Part shown: in pieces, positions 22,858 to 31,275 of the stretch
Layout: each line of letters starts with the position of its first letter
How positions within the stretch are numbered: the stretch's first letter is position 1
Source of the DNA: a virus
Length of the DNA: 38,682 bases
Strand: one strand, 5' to 3'
Virus record (IMG/VR): IMGVR_UViG_3300027905_000011
Location: 1 to 38,682 of that record
Notes under the pieces: model-generated
What the model was told of the DNA's origin: nothing
The model's input: the letters and a program-made list of their open reading frames with translations, nothing else
Database searches by the model: none
Program-made: the position numbers and the translations under genes

Positions 22858-25800
22858 CTAAGGTACAATTTTAACTGTTCTGGATACTGGGTTAATGATC
22901 ACGCCACTAGAATTTTGTACCTGAGGGGTACAAAGTACGGAATTCTCACGACCCATCCAAACTTTGACGTCCATGATCAATCCGTTGCTGTCGTATTTCG
23001 GGTAAGGCCCTTCCATTTGAAATGGAGTCTCAACCCCGTACCGAGTTGAGCCTTTTTGAGTTAGCAATGTACGGCCATCGCCAGCGGCCCATGGAGCGTT
23101 AATCTTGGCTAAGTTCATGCCGGAACGCTCACCGAAGTAATTACCAGTCGTGATAAGGCGGGTGCCTTCAGGTTGGGCAAGCTTATAGAAGATCTGGGCA
23201 TTCTCGATATAGGTCGCAGCATTACGACTCATGACGCTCAAATTGGGGACCTTAAATCGTGGAGAGCTGCCCATGAGAGCCGCGCTATTGCTGAGTTGTT
23301 GCAAGAAGGTGTTGTACCAGTATTCCGGTGTAGTGGTACTTGGCACAGTGTAATGCCAAACGTCGTAGTTGGTTACGGCACTGTAGGAGCAAATTGGGAA
23401 AATAGTTGTGTCGTTAATTCCGGCTCCCGCCGTAAAGTACATCACGCCATTCTCAAAATCCACCGCAAAAGTGGCAGTAGTCCCGGCGAAGGATGCTACA
23501 TTCCCATTAGAATCTAAGTAACCCAATACTTGAGCAACGCTATTAACGGTACAGGTAAAAGGATTAATAGTGACGACTGTGGAAGAACCGTTGGTTTGTA
23601 ACTGTACCTTTTGGCGCGGTCTTACAATCGGATTGTATTCAGCTGTTGCTGTTTTTGTTGTGGCTACCGTCAATTTTCCGGTATATACGACGTTCGTACT
23701 GTTGGATACTGCCGTAAGTTCTCCGCTCGGAATCGTCTCATTCGTAACAACGTATGGCGCATATTCGTCTGATGCCATTAACATTTCTAAGTATGCCGCA
23801 TCATCGATACGTCGTTTCTTGGCTTCTCCAAGATGGTAAAGAGCACGAGCGATAGAATCATACTTAGCAGGTCCGCTAAGCATCTCTTTCACTACTTGAC
23901 TACTCAAAGATACAGCGACATTTCTCCAAGTTGGTTGAAACGGTAACCAGCTCAGACCGATTGCCGATTCCGCAATACCTACACCTTCTGCCGTCACAAA
24001 ATCCATGAGGCCAGTCGCAGGGTTTGGGGTTTCTGCACCCGTGAAGGTTTCAACCGGGATTCTCCACTCAATTCCGTCGAAGGTATCTGCGTACAGGAAT
24101 TGCAGGGATTCAACGTCTTGGAAAGCTTGTACCAATACCGCGGTTAAGATCGTGGGCTGATTCAAGAGTTGGGCCGTAGTAACCGAAACGCTGTCCTGCA
24201 TCATTTCAAAGCCCTGGATACTGTCGTTATATACTCGCAAGTCACCATCCACCACGGAATCAGCAAGTGCCTTTGGCCCAATCGTTGCTACGTGGCGGTC
24301 CATAATTTTCTCTAGGGTCTTTTTATTGGACTCCCGTAATTTAGGATCAAACTGTTTTCCGAAACGTTCGCCATAGCGGTCAAAAGCCGCTGTTATCTGG
24401 TCTACAATAGGCTTCCAAGGCTTTGGGGATTCGCCGAACTCGACACGAACCTGCCCCTCCGGACCTGCTTGATCGTTAAAGCCCATACCAGTTAAGGCTT
24501 GACTCGCGTTAGCCCCGCTAATCACAGCGATTGTGGCATCAAACAAAACACCAGCCTGTTCTTTCGTGGCTGGTGCAGCCTGCTCGATGGCGTCTGTAAT
24601 TGCCTTGATGGCGTTGTCCGGTAATTTACCTTTCAATTCAGCGACCTTACTATCCATAAATACTTTAGCTTCGGCGCGGGCCTGAGCTTTTGCCTCTTCT
24701 ACTTTTTGAGCTTCTACGGCATCAAGTGCGGGCTTTGCAATAGCTCCAGCTTGAGCGGACATTATCCCCATAAATTCAGGGTCGCTTTTCATTAATTCCA
24801 ACATTTCTTCTCTAGTCAAGTCTTTCGCGCCTCCTTCTGTGGAGTCGGTCATGCCGCTCCCCTTACCCTGCACTTGTTGATTTTTAATGTACTCCTGGGC
24901 CTGCTGGTATCTGTCGTAATCGTTAGCAGTTACCAGGCTTAGACTTGTGTTCGCCGTAGTGGTAACGCTCAATCCGGAATTTTCGAGGAATGGGCCGTGG
25001 CCGTTAGGGCAGATATAGAAGTCAATATCGCCATCCTCATCGGGGTCCTGCATCTCCAGCTCCGCTCCGCATTGCGGACAGTTAGGGGTGACAAAGGAAA
25101 TGCCGTCCTCATATGGGTAGGTATCCAGGATCTCACCAACCTGCGAATCAGTTAAAACCTGCACAGCCTCGCAACCGTTAGTCGCCGGATTCATAACAAT
25201 GTCGAAACTGGATATGTTTATTGCTGTCGTCACGTCAACCATTACGTTATCTATGGGCCTTTTCACTGATTGTCCAAGGAATCGCATACTCGCGCCAACG
25301 GGAACACCCTGCAAGACGAGCGCCTTTAGGTCTTTGCCTTTGACTGTTTCCAGGATTTCGGCATCAAAAAAGACGTCCATGCCATCCATGAAAACGTCTG
25401 AGATTTTGATTACACTATTTTCAATTTTGGTATCGAAAAATATGTTCCCGTCTGGCCCCTTCTTCGCTACTGGATGAGGGCTTTCGCCTATCATTCTGCC
25501 TGGCGCTACGTACTTTTCTTTGGCTACGTTGATTGCATCGCTTAAGACATCAAAGGGATACAGCCGTCTATTAGTATTCACCACATTAGCTTGAGTGCCC
25601 TTGAACCTCACTTTTAGCGGCCCTTCTTGTGCCTGTGTAGCATCGGTAAGGACTTGCACTTGCGCGATAATGGTATCACTCATGACCTTTTTGTCCCATT
25701 TACTCGTATCGATCCCGGCTTTCTTCCCCGCTGCTAAGAGATTCTTTCGTGCCGTTTCTCGTTCGCCGGCCGTTAGTTCCTTGGCTCTACTGACCATATC

Positions 25801-25926
25801 CCAGCCAAGATTAATGTGGTTTTTGTCCAGTTTCCCATCTTGGTACATCGGGAACATTTTCTTTCCTGGCAAAGCGAATTGATTGTTTGGCATTTTCTTC
25901 CGCTCTGCTGCTGATATTTTAGCCAT
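22858..25926 (-). CDS. Fused prohead protease, zinc ribbon, scaffold and major capsid protein
   Basis: 1022 residues in one frame. About 1-80 is a small basic helical domain like DUF6582 (MAKISAAERKKMPNNQFALP, HINLGWDMVSRA). About 100-260 is a prohead serine protease: GESPHP with His151, VPVGASMRF with Ser213, and FDIVMNPATNG (Asp242), the order seen in T4 gp21/HK97 gp4-type proteases. A zinc ribbon follows: CPQC (283/286) and CPNGH (306/310). About 365-520 is helical and rich in Ala, Glu and Lys (scaffold). About 530-1022 is the capsid: DVESLQFLYADTFDGIEWRIPVE and WMGRENSVLC. Protease and capsid are usually separate genes. An internal start at 24852 may give scaffold-capsid alone. Confidence 0.85.
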   Translation of the reverse strand: MAKISAAERKKMPNNQFALPGKKMFPMYQDGKLDKNHINLGWDMVSRAKELTAGERETARKNLLAAGKKAGIDTSKWDKKVMSDTIIAQVQVLTDATQAQEGPLKVRFKGTQANVVNTNRRLYPFDVLSDAINVAKEKYVAPGRMIGESPHPVAKKGPDGNIFFDTKIENSVIKISDVFMDGMDVFFDAEILETVKGKDLKALVLQGVPVGASMRFLGQSVKRPIDNVMVDVTTAINISSFDIVMNPATNGCEAVQVLTDSQVGEILDTYPYEDGISFVTPNCPQCGAELEMQDPDEDGDIDFYICPNGHGPFLENSGLSVTTTANTSLSLVTANDYDRYQQAQEYIKNQQVQGKGSGMTDSTEGGAKDLTREEMLELMKSDPEFMGIMSAQAGAIAKPALDAVEAQKVEEAKAQARAEAKVFMDSKVAELKGKLPDNAIKAITDAIEQAAPATKEQAGVLFDATIAVISGANASQALTGMGFNDQAGPEGQVRVEFGESPKPWKPIVDQITAAFDRYGERFGKQFDPKLRESNKKTLEKIMDRHVATIGPKALADSVVDGDLRVYNDSIQGFEMMQDSVSVTTAQLLNQPTILTAVLVQAFQDVESLQFLYADTFDGIEWRIPVETFTGAETPNPATGLMDFVTAEGVGIAESAIGLSWLPFQPTWRNVAVSLSSQVVKEMLSGPAKYDSIARALYHLGEAKKRRIDDAAYLEMLMASDEYAPYVVTNETIPSGELTAVSNSTNVVYTGKLTVATTKTATAEYNPIVRPRQKVQLQTNGSSTVVTINPFTCTVNSVAQVLGYLDSNGNVASFAGTTATFAVDFENGVMYFTAGAGINDTTIFPICSYSAVTNYDVWHYTVPSTTTPEYWYNTFLQQLSNSAALMGSSPRFKVPNLSVMSRNAATYIENAQIFYKLAQPEGTRLITTGNYFGERSGMNLAKINAPWAAGDGRTLLTQKGSTRYGVETPFQMEGPYPKYDSNGLIMDVKVWMGRENSVLCTPQVQNSSGVIINPVSRTVKIVP
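24850..24866 (-). promoter_or_regulatory. Candidate internal ribosome site and start inside the capsid fusion gene
   Basis: Met359 (ATG, plus 24850-24852) is preceded by AAGGGGAGCGGC, an acceptable Shine-Dalgarno sequence at 5-6 nt. It lies exactly between the zinc ribbon and the scaffold region (MTDSTEGGAKDLTREEMLEL). The product would be 664 residues. Lambda Nu3 within C is a known parallel. Confidence 0.5.
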
Positions 25927-25947
25927 TGGTTCACTCCTCTCTTTAAC

Positions 25948-28236
25948 TTAGTCGGCACTTACCCAAGTCCCGCGGCAAAGTGGATGAGCCGGTAAAACGT
26001 CATCGGCATCCGCTAATGAATAAACCTCACCATCGTGACTTGCGCATTCCTCGCACGTTCGATTATCCATTACCTCCAGCCGTTGAACCCTATTAACTCC
26101 GACTTCCTGATAAGTCCCTATCAACCCTTTGTTATACGCGAAGGACAATTCTGTTCGAGCGATCATCTCAGCCCTTCCCGCGGGAAAACTACAGTCCAGT
26201 ACACTTTCGATCCTAGATTCCCACTCCTGGACATTCTCATTGTTAGTATAGGCCTGGTTCAGTTGGCTTCTGAGCAAGTCCCTGGTTGTCTGTTCTATAC
26301 CCTTCACGCGAGTTGCCGCCTGATCTTGGAAGTAGTGCTGGACGCTTGGATTAATAAAGTCGGTTGTTACCCTTACCCCTGTATCCTTCGCCGCATTTGT
26401 CCTGGCATAAGCAGAAGCTTTTTGGTAATTATCCAAGAATACGTTACTAAGATTTTCTTCGCTGTCTACCCACGCAGCGTCAAAGGCGACGAGAAAGTGT
26501 TCTAGTGCCCCCTTTGGCGGCTCCTTTGGTTTGATAGCATCCCCGTAAGCTCCTCGCAGGCTTTCGACCTTCTCGAAGAGCTCAGCTATACTCGGTTTCA
26601 TTGCCTCGTGCACGGACCGAAACGAACTCCGTACTTCATAGGCAAACTGCTTTTCCCACTTTGCTACCTTATCGCTGCGTAATGGAAAGTCTACTTTTTT
26701 TTTACCCTCTACGGCATCTGTTGTGGGCTTACCAGCTGACGTAGTTACAGCATGACTTATCGGTCCGGTAGGAGGTACCTCAGGATTAACCGCGGCGGCT
26801 AGTGTTGCTTGTTCTGCTCTGTCCTCTGCTAACTCAACCTTGACCGCTTCGAGTTCTGCCTCTATAGCGTCATCACCCTCTAGGCCTATGTCCTTACTAA
26901 CAATCGTAAGGGCAGTCTTCCTGGTAATGAGTGGATCAGGCTGCGCAGAACGAAGTTTAATCACTCTGTCAACTCTGTCGTTGGCAGTCTCGTTGTCGTT
27001 TTCGAACCAACGGAAATTGTACTCTACAAGGCTAGCGTCGATACCCGCCAAAGCTAAGGCAAAGTCAAAGATAAAACGAAGTCCGGAATAAGGTGAACTG
27101 TCGCCGTATTCAAGAAGGTTTCTTAGTTCCTGTACGTCCTCCTGGAACTGTTCCATCTGAGCATCTACAATATCCCGGTTTACGTTTTGCCCCCAGCCCA
27201 TAATGTGTAGAGGAACAGCACTTCCAGCCATGTAGACTTCTTGCAGATGGATTACATCGTCGATCTCATCTAGGTTAGCGTCAGAAGACAGGTCCGTGAT
27301 ACTCACTTGACCATTGCCGTAGTAATCGGTAGCTATTTGCGCTTTCTTTGGGTCAAGTTTGTTTTTAGTCTTGTAGTCTAACACTTGCGTCCACTCACCG
27401 GGATTTTCCTTGGTGCCGATGTTGTGCAGCCGCCTGGCCGGTGCCCGAGTTCGCCGCCTTACCACTAGGTCCTGCTCCGTCATGTTAAGCTTTTTCCAGT
27501 AACCTCTACAGGCTAGGTATTGACTGTTACCATAGCGGTTACCGTCCTCGTGATCCCAGCGGATGTGATTGACGGACCATAACGGAAACTCCGAAAGGAT
27601 TTGTAATGAGATCGGGTCAATTTGCCTAAAGGCCTTTGCAGTATCCGGAAAATTACCAGTCATATCATCGTTTCGCTGTATAGATATAGCTGGTAGGCTT
27701 TTAATGTTTACGAGTTTCTTGTTCTTTAGGTCCACTACGGGATTAAGAAACAAGTCACCTGCTTTGAGTAATACACGAGCCCAGGGGTGAAGCTTTGCGT
27801 TGATCTGACAATCCCGCATAACCTGATTGATTACATCCTGCGCTTTCTGTGCTAGGGCCTCACTGGCCTTTGAGCTGGTGGTAACCGTAATACCTCGCCT
27901 TACTGCCGTACTGGCGAAGATATGATTAGCCCGCTTAAGACGCGTATCCTCTTTGATCATCATGTCTATTTCTCGTAGGACAGTACGCCTATCCCATTCC
28001 ATTCGGAACATTTCATATTCCCAAATGGTTGGGGATGTTTTAGTGATTAGCGCCTGATCTTCATCCCGCGATATTCCGCCTAAGTTCGGCAGCTCTTTTT
28101 GGAACGTGGTTGTAACGCCTCTGATTCGATTAAATATATCCTTGACGCGTCCTATTCCTGTTGGTCTTTTGCTTGGTGGTATTCCGTAAGCCATGCCAAC
28201 GCCGGGGCTGCTGTATGGGTAACCGTTGTTGTCGAT
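25948..28236 (-). CDS. Portal protein fused to a minor-head (Mu gpF/SPP1 gp7-like) domain
   Basis: About 762 residues. The portal part (about 1-470) includes WEYEMFRMEWDRRTVLREIDMM, a KHPWARVLLKAGDLF-type stretch and VYMAGSAVPLHIMGWG with a long clip/stem region. A Pro/Ala linker follows, then a C-terminal minor-head domain: RAEMIARTELSFAYNKGLIG, TCEEC, SHDGEVY and PLCRGTW, the Mu gpF signature. Start choice: a perfect AAAAGGAGG (28245-28253) is 8 nt from an in-frame ATC at 28236, the spacing used by its neighbours; the in-frame GTG at 28245 overlaps that site; GTG 28293 has no good site. Termini other than the ATC are therefore possible. Confidence 0.85.
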   Translation of the reverse strand: MDNNGYPYSSPGVGMAYGIPPSKRPTGIGRVKDIFNRIRGVTTTFQKELPNLGGISRDEDQALITKTSPTIWEYEMFRMEWDRRTVLREIDMMIKEDTRLKRANHIFASTAVRRGITVTTSSKASEALAQKAQDVINQVMRDCQINAKLHPWARVLLKAGDLFLNPVVDLKNKKLVNIKSLPAISIQRNDDMTGNFPDTAKAFRQIDPISLQILSEFPLWSVNHIRWDHEDGNRYGNSQYLACRGYWKKLNMTEQDLVVRRRTRAPARRLHNIGTKENPGEWTQVLDYKTKNKLDPKKAQIATDYYGNGQVSITDLSSDANLDEIDDVIHLQEVYMAGSAVPLHIMGWGQNVNRDIVDAQMEQFQEDVQELRNLLEYGDSSPYSGLRFIFDFALALAGIDASLVEYNFRWFENDNETANDRVDRVIKLRSAQPDPLITRKTALTIVSKDIGLEGDDAIEAELEAVKVELAEDRAEQATLAAAVNPEVPPTGPISHAVTTSAGKPTTDAVEGKKKVDFPLRSDKVAKWEKQFAYEVRSSFRSVHEAMKPSIAELFEKVESLRGAYGDAIKPKEPPKGALEHFLVAFDAAWVDSEENLSNVFLDNYQKASAYARTNAAKDTGVRVTTDFINPSVQHYFQDQAATRVKGIEQTTRDLLRSQLNQAYTNNENVQEWESRIESVLDCSFPAGRAEMIARTELSFAYNKGLIGTYQEVGVNRVQRLEVMDNRTCEECASHDGEVYSLADADDVLPAHPLCRGTWVSAD

Positions 28237-28244
28237 GTAGTTCA

Positions 28245-28250
28245 CCTCCT
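28245..28250 (-). promoter_or_regulatory. Shine-Dalgarno site of the portal gene, followed by ATC
   Basis: AGGAGG on the - strand (28250 to 28245), within AAAAGGAGGTGA. At 8 nt the in-frame codon is ATC (28236-28234); no ATG, GTG or TTG lies 4-12 nt away in frame. Confidence 0.6.
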
Positions 28251-28333
28251 TTTGGGGGGTTTTAGGTAATAAAAAAAGAGCGACCACGAACACGGTTAAT
28301 TTCCGCGTAGGCGATACCCATTGAGGATAGGTC

Positions 28334-28699
28334 CTATAGATTGCTTGCCGATTCCAAGTGTCTGATATCCGGCCTGTGTGTATCCTGCTTTATGCACTCC
28401 TTCAAAATATCCAGCGTGTTTGGAGTGATATAATTTTCAGGCAAGATATAATTGCTTTTTGCTTCAAGCTCTGATCCCTTATAAAAATATCTGGCCCGGG
28501 CACTTAATTGACTTTCAAGGCGTAACCCAATCTGAATATCGGAATTTAATCCAGATTCAAGGAGAGTTGATTTCAATAATTCATCTGGAATTATTACAGT
28601 AAGTTCGCAAAGTACTAATTCTCCGACTTTGGGGAATAAAATATCTTTCCAATATTTTTGTAATGCCCCGTCGATCTTAATCAAAAACTCATTACTCAT
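28334..28699 (-). CDS. Unknown protein between terminase and portal genes
   Basis: 121 residues with no recognised family. FLIKIDGALQKYWKDILFPKVGE is an amphipathic start, then VIIPDELLKSTLLESGLNSD, a RLESQLSARARYFYKG core and a DILKECIKQD helix. It is more AT-rich than its neighbours, and interrupts the usual terminase-portal adjacency, so it may be an inserted moron. The ATG at 28699 has a weak GGAAG site; the frame is open further upstream into the terminase end (to 28819), without a better start. Confidence 0.5.
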   Translation of the reverse strand: MSNEFLIKIDGALQKYWKDILFPKVGELVLCELTVIIPDELLKSTLLESGLNSDIQIGLRLESQLSARARYFYKGSELEAKSNYILPENYITPNTLDILKECIKQDTHRPDIRHLESASNL

Positions 28700-28757
28700 A
28701 ATCTCGCCACTTCCAATCATGATACTTGCTGGGTTTGTTTTGATTATCTCTTTTCGA

Positions 28758-30242
28758 CTAAAGTATCTCCGAATAATCCGCCTCGAATAGGTCTTCGTAA
28801 CTGACACCGTCAATATCAAAATGTATATCCTCTATGCCCAGTGCCACCTCTGAGAAGGCGTCTGAACTTGCGTCCACTAGGTCGTCGTGTGCACCAGCCG
28901 GAAAGGATTCCAACTCTGTTAAATAGGCTTCATTCCACGGTCTTACTAAAACTAGCACATTCCCAGCTTGCCACTGCGACGAAAACGGCTCTGCCCTGGT
29001 TATCTTGTCACCGCTGACACGTTGGGTTTTAACCGTATGCCCTGCAAGGTGCTTGACGTAGGACTGGGCTTGCTCCTTACCAGCTTGCCCCGGATCTTGC
29101 GGTAAGCGAATTCTAACGCCCGGGTGTTCAGTCTTATCCGTCTCCGCTGTGGTCTTAACTTTAGAGCGTACGTCACTGGCTATAAGACGCGCATGAACAA
29201 CGTCCAATACGATATACCTGCCATCCTCCAATCGTGCCAATAGAACACCTGCTGTAGCATCTGGCGAGGGATATTCAGGTGTTGGTATCGAGGCCGCCAG
29301 GTCCCAAGCACGACATACTTTAACGATTCTCCCCGGGATAGCGGTAACTGTTTGAGCCTGATCACGCTTAAAGTACATTCCTGCAGAGGGCTTGATTTTC
29401 CAGTTACCGTGTAGGAGCCGTCCTTTGTCCACTGAGGATAAAGCGTTTAAGTTTGCGAGATACCCAGGGTCCTGTTCGAGTAGGATCTTGTTGTCGTGAA
29501 TTGATGACGCAATAAAGGTAAAGGACTTTGCATCTTCCATGCGAACGCCATAGGTTTTGGCAAGTTCTTCACGAGTATCTGCCCATTTTACTTCGTCGCT
29601 AAGGACAATAAAATACCGAATAACGCCTGAGCGTTCCGGTATTGGGTAGCCGTTATCATCAATCCACCAGGCTATGAAATCCCCTACCCACGAATCCGCG
29701 TCAGGGTTCGTGGTTGCCCGTATGTATGGCTTGACTCCGCAAGTTGAACGATTACGACTAAGCATGTAAATAAACTGTTTTTTAGTAAAGTGCGTCAATT
29801 CGTCGAAACAGATAAGTGGGATCTGTGCGCCCTGCCAACCATGGATATCTTGCTCGTACTGCAGGTGAGCGAACGATACTTTTGCACCAGAAGGGAAAAC
29901 CATAACCGCCCTTGGTGTAAGCTTTGGCGTAGCTCCTTTGAGCGGATAAAGCTCGTTAGCATTATCCCAAAGACCGCCTTCTGTCATGATCTGGTTTGAA
30001 TTACGCCGAAATATAACAGAGCCAAAACGCGGGTTATCAGTATGCCTTAAGTTTTCGAGTAATAAAGCGTACGTTTTACCGCCGCCCGCTGCACCGCCAT
30101 AAAGAGCAATATCGGCAGTAGTGTTTAAAAACATTTCCTGCGGCCCTGGTTGCGGCTTAAACTTGTCTTCTTTATCTTTTTCCTGCTCATCTAGCTCCAA
30201 CAATCGGAGCAGTTCAGCTTCTTCTTGGTTTGATAATGCCAT
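28758..30242 (-). CDS. terL: Terminase large subunit
   Basis: 494 residues: the packaging motor and nuclease. Walker A is YGGAAGGGKTY (about 48-58), Walker B is LICFDE (Asp147, Glu148), with HGWQGAQ and RATTNPD coupling motifs. The nuclease half shows RAWDLAAS (first acidic residue), LARLEDGRYIVLDV, and HDDLVDASSDAFSE near 455-468. Length is normal. The ATG has GAGGTG at 5 nt. It lies 125 bp after the small subunit gene; that gap holds short palindromes and no gene. Confidence 0.95.
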   Translation of the reverse strand: MALSNQEEAELLRLLELDEQEKDKEDKFKPQPGPQEMFLNTTADIALYGGAAGGGKTYALLLENLRHTDNPRFGSVIFRRNSNQIMTEGGLWDNANELYPLKGATPKLTPRAVMVFPSGAKVSFAHLQYEQDIHGWQGAQIPLICFDELTHFTKKQFIYMLSRNRSTCGVKPYIRATTNPDADSWVGDFIAWWIDDNGYPIPERSGVIRYFIVLSDEVKWADTREELAKTYGVRMEDAKSFTFIASSIHDNKILLEQDPGYLANLNALSSVDKGRLLHGNWKIKPSAGMYFKRDQAQTVTAIPGRIVKVCRAWDLAASIPTPEYPSPDATAGVLLARLEDGRYIVLDVVHARLIASDVRSKVKTTAETDKTEHPGVRIRLPQDPGQAGKEQAQSYVKHLAGHTVKTQRVSGDKITRAEPFSSQWQAGNVLVLVRPWNEAYLTELESFPAGAHDDLVDASSDAFSEVALGIEDIHFDIDGVSYEDLFEADYSEIL

Positions 30243-30360
30243 TAAAACACCTCAAAAATGTCCGTCAGACGTGGACTTTTCAGGGATTTGACTTATTTTC
30301 CGTAAATTCCGGAGACCATAAACCCCTAGTTCTTACTCCTGCAAGAGTTTCGTGATTTAT

Positions 30361-30395
30361 ACGAATGTTACACAATATCGTTGTGTAACATTCGT
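30361..30395. repeat. Perfect 15-bp inverted repeat over the terS stop codon
   Basis: ACGAATGTTACACAA (30361-30375) and its exact complement (30381-30395) with the 5-nt centre TATCG. It covers the TAA stop of the small terminase gene (30368). No U run follows on the - strand, so a simple terminator is unlikely. A terminase recognition (pac/cos) site, an operator or an RNA processing hairpin are options. Confidence 0.7.
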
Positions 30396-30973
30396 TCGTC
30401 GTTACGCTTATCAAGTAGCTCTCGTATTCTCTGCTCTCTCTGATCAGTAGTCATTGCTTCGAGTTGGATAGGGCCACCATCTTTACCAGTAATCTCTTTA
30501 CGATCAACAAACATACCAAGGTGCTTGCCAAGTAATTCCAATGCCTTGAGCTTATCAGCTATACGCACTTCACGCTCAATGGCATCCCCATTCTTTGTAG
30601 GAGTCACCTTCACTCTAACTGACGCAATTGCTGCAAGATCGTCCACTGCCCCCGCTTTAATTCCTCCAGTGTCGGGGTCAATGATATTCATTGGGTTAAC
30701 AAGGGCTATCCTGGCTAGTTCTTGAATGACAATCTCGGCATTAACTCCGGTGCGCTTCGACCGCTCAGCTAGGGCAATATCAATACGTGCACGAACACTA
30801 GCGTTTGCCAACTGCCGCGAGCCTTCAACGTTTGTGTTTTCGGGCGAATACCCAGCCCTAATCGCTGCTTGACTCGCATTTAAGTCAATTAAGTATTCTT
30901 CCACGAACCTCTGCTGTTTTGGCGTTAACGGTTTCAGTTCCATTCCTACCACATCTAATTTATTCTGCTCCAT
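30368..30973 (-). CDS. terS: Terminase small subunit
   Basis: 201 residues. LTPKQQRFVEEYLIDLNASQAAIRAGYS is the classical N-terminal terminase_2 helix-turn-helix (seen as LTPKQQRFVEEYL and NASQAAIRAGYS), followed by a VRARIDIALAERSKRTG helix and an oligomerisation region (ALELLGKHLGMFVD). It binds the packaging start site and passes DNA to TerL. The ATG at 30973 has GAGGTG 6 nt upstream; GTG 30982 is inside that site. The gene ends within a perfect inverted repeat. Confidence 0.92.
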   Translation of the reverse strand: MEQNKLDVVGMELKPLTPKQQRFVEEYLIDLNASQAAIRAGYSPENTNVEGSRQLANASVRARIDIALAERSKRTGVNAEIVIQELARIALVNPMNIIDPDTGGIKAGAVDDLAAIASVRVKVTPTKNGDAIEREVRIADKLKALELLGKHLGMFVDRKEITGKDGGPIQLEAMTTDQREQRIRELLDKRNDERMLHNDIV

Positions 30974-30983
30974 ATTTATCACC

Positions 30984-31142
30984 TCACCCTGATTTAATAC
31001 TTACGCCTTTATTCGTCCGCATCATATAGTCAATCGCCTTAAATCTTGCGCTGTCCTCGTACTTAATGTCTTCGTCCCTGATAGGTTGACTCCCTTTGCA
31101 CGATTGTCTATTCTTCTTGCGTGATTTTTTCTTCTTAGCCAC
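30984..31142 (-). CDS. Small basic protein, first gene after the late promoter
   Basis: 52 residues with a very basic start (AKKKKSRKKNRQSCKGSQP) and a helical end with SARFKAIDYMMRTNKG. I recognise no family. Possibly nucleic-acid binding, e.g. an antiterminator or packaging helper; that is inference from charge and place. The start is GTG 31142, with AGGCGG exactly 8 nt upstream, then GTG 31145 as alternative. It lies between the terminator at 31163 and terS. Confidence 0.55.
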   Translation of the reverse strand: MAKKKKSRKKNRQSCKGSQPIRDEDIKYEDSARFKAIDYMMRTNKGVSIKSG

Positions 31143-31162
31143 CACGATCACCGCCTTTCGGC

Positions 31163-31194
31163 AATAGAAAGAGCCGCCCAATTCGGACGACTCT
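31163..31194 (-). terminator. Terminator directly downstream of the late promoter
   Basis: On the - strand AGAGTCGTCC (plus 31194-31185) pairs with GGGCGGCTCT (31179-31170): 10 bp including two G-U pairs, loop GAATT, then TTTCTATT. It lies only about 30 nt past the likely start point of the promoter at 31230-31258, and ahead of the first late gene. Confidence 0.7.
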
Positions 31195-31229
31195 CGTGAT
31201 TTCCTTTTTTATATACTTACTCAAGATAG

Positions 31230-31258
31230 ATAATATCATACTAAAACGAACTTGTCTA
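31230..31258 (-). promoter_or_regulatory. Candidate late promoter
   Basis: On the - strand TAGACA (plus 31258-31253) and TATTAT (31235-31230) are separated by 17 bp; each matches the sigma-A consensus at 5 of 6 bases. AGATAGA (31224-31230) and TCTATCT (31255-31261) form an inverted repeat that overlaps both boxes. It faces the terS-terL late block. Confidence 0.7.
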
Positions 31259-31275
31259 TCTAGTTATTTTCCAAT

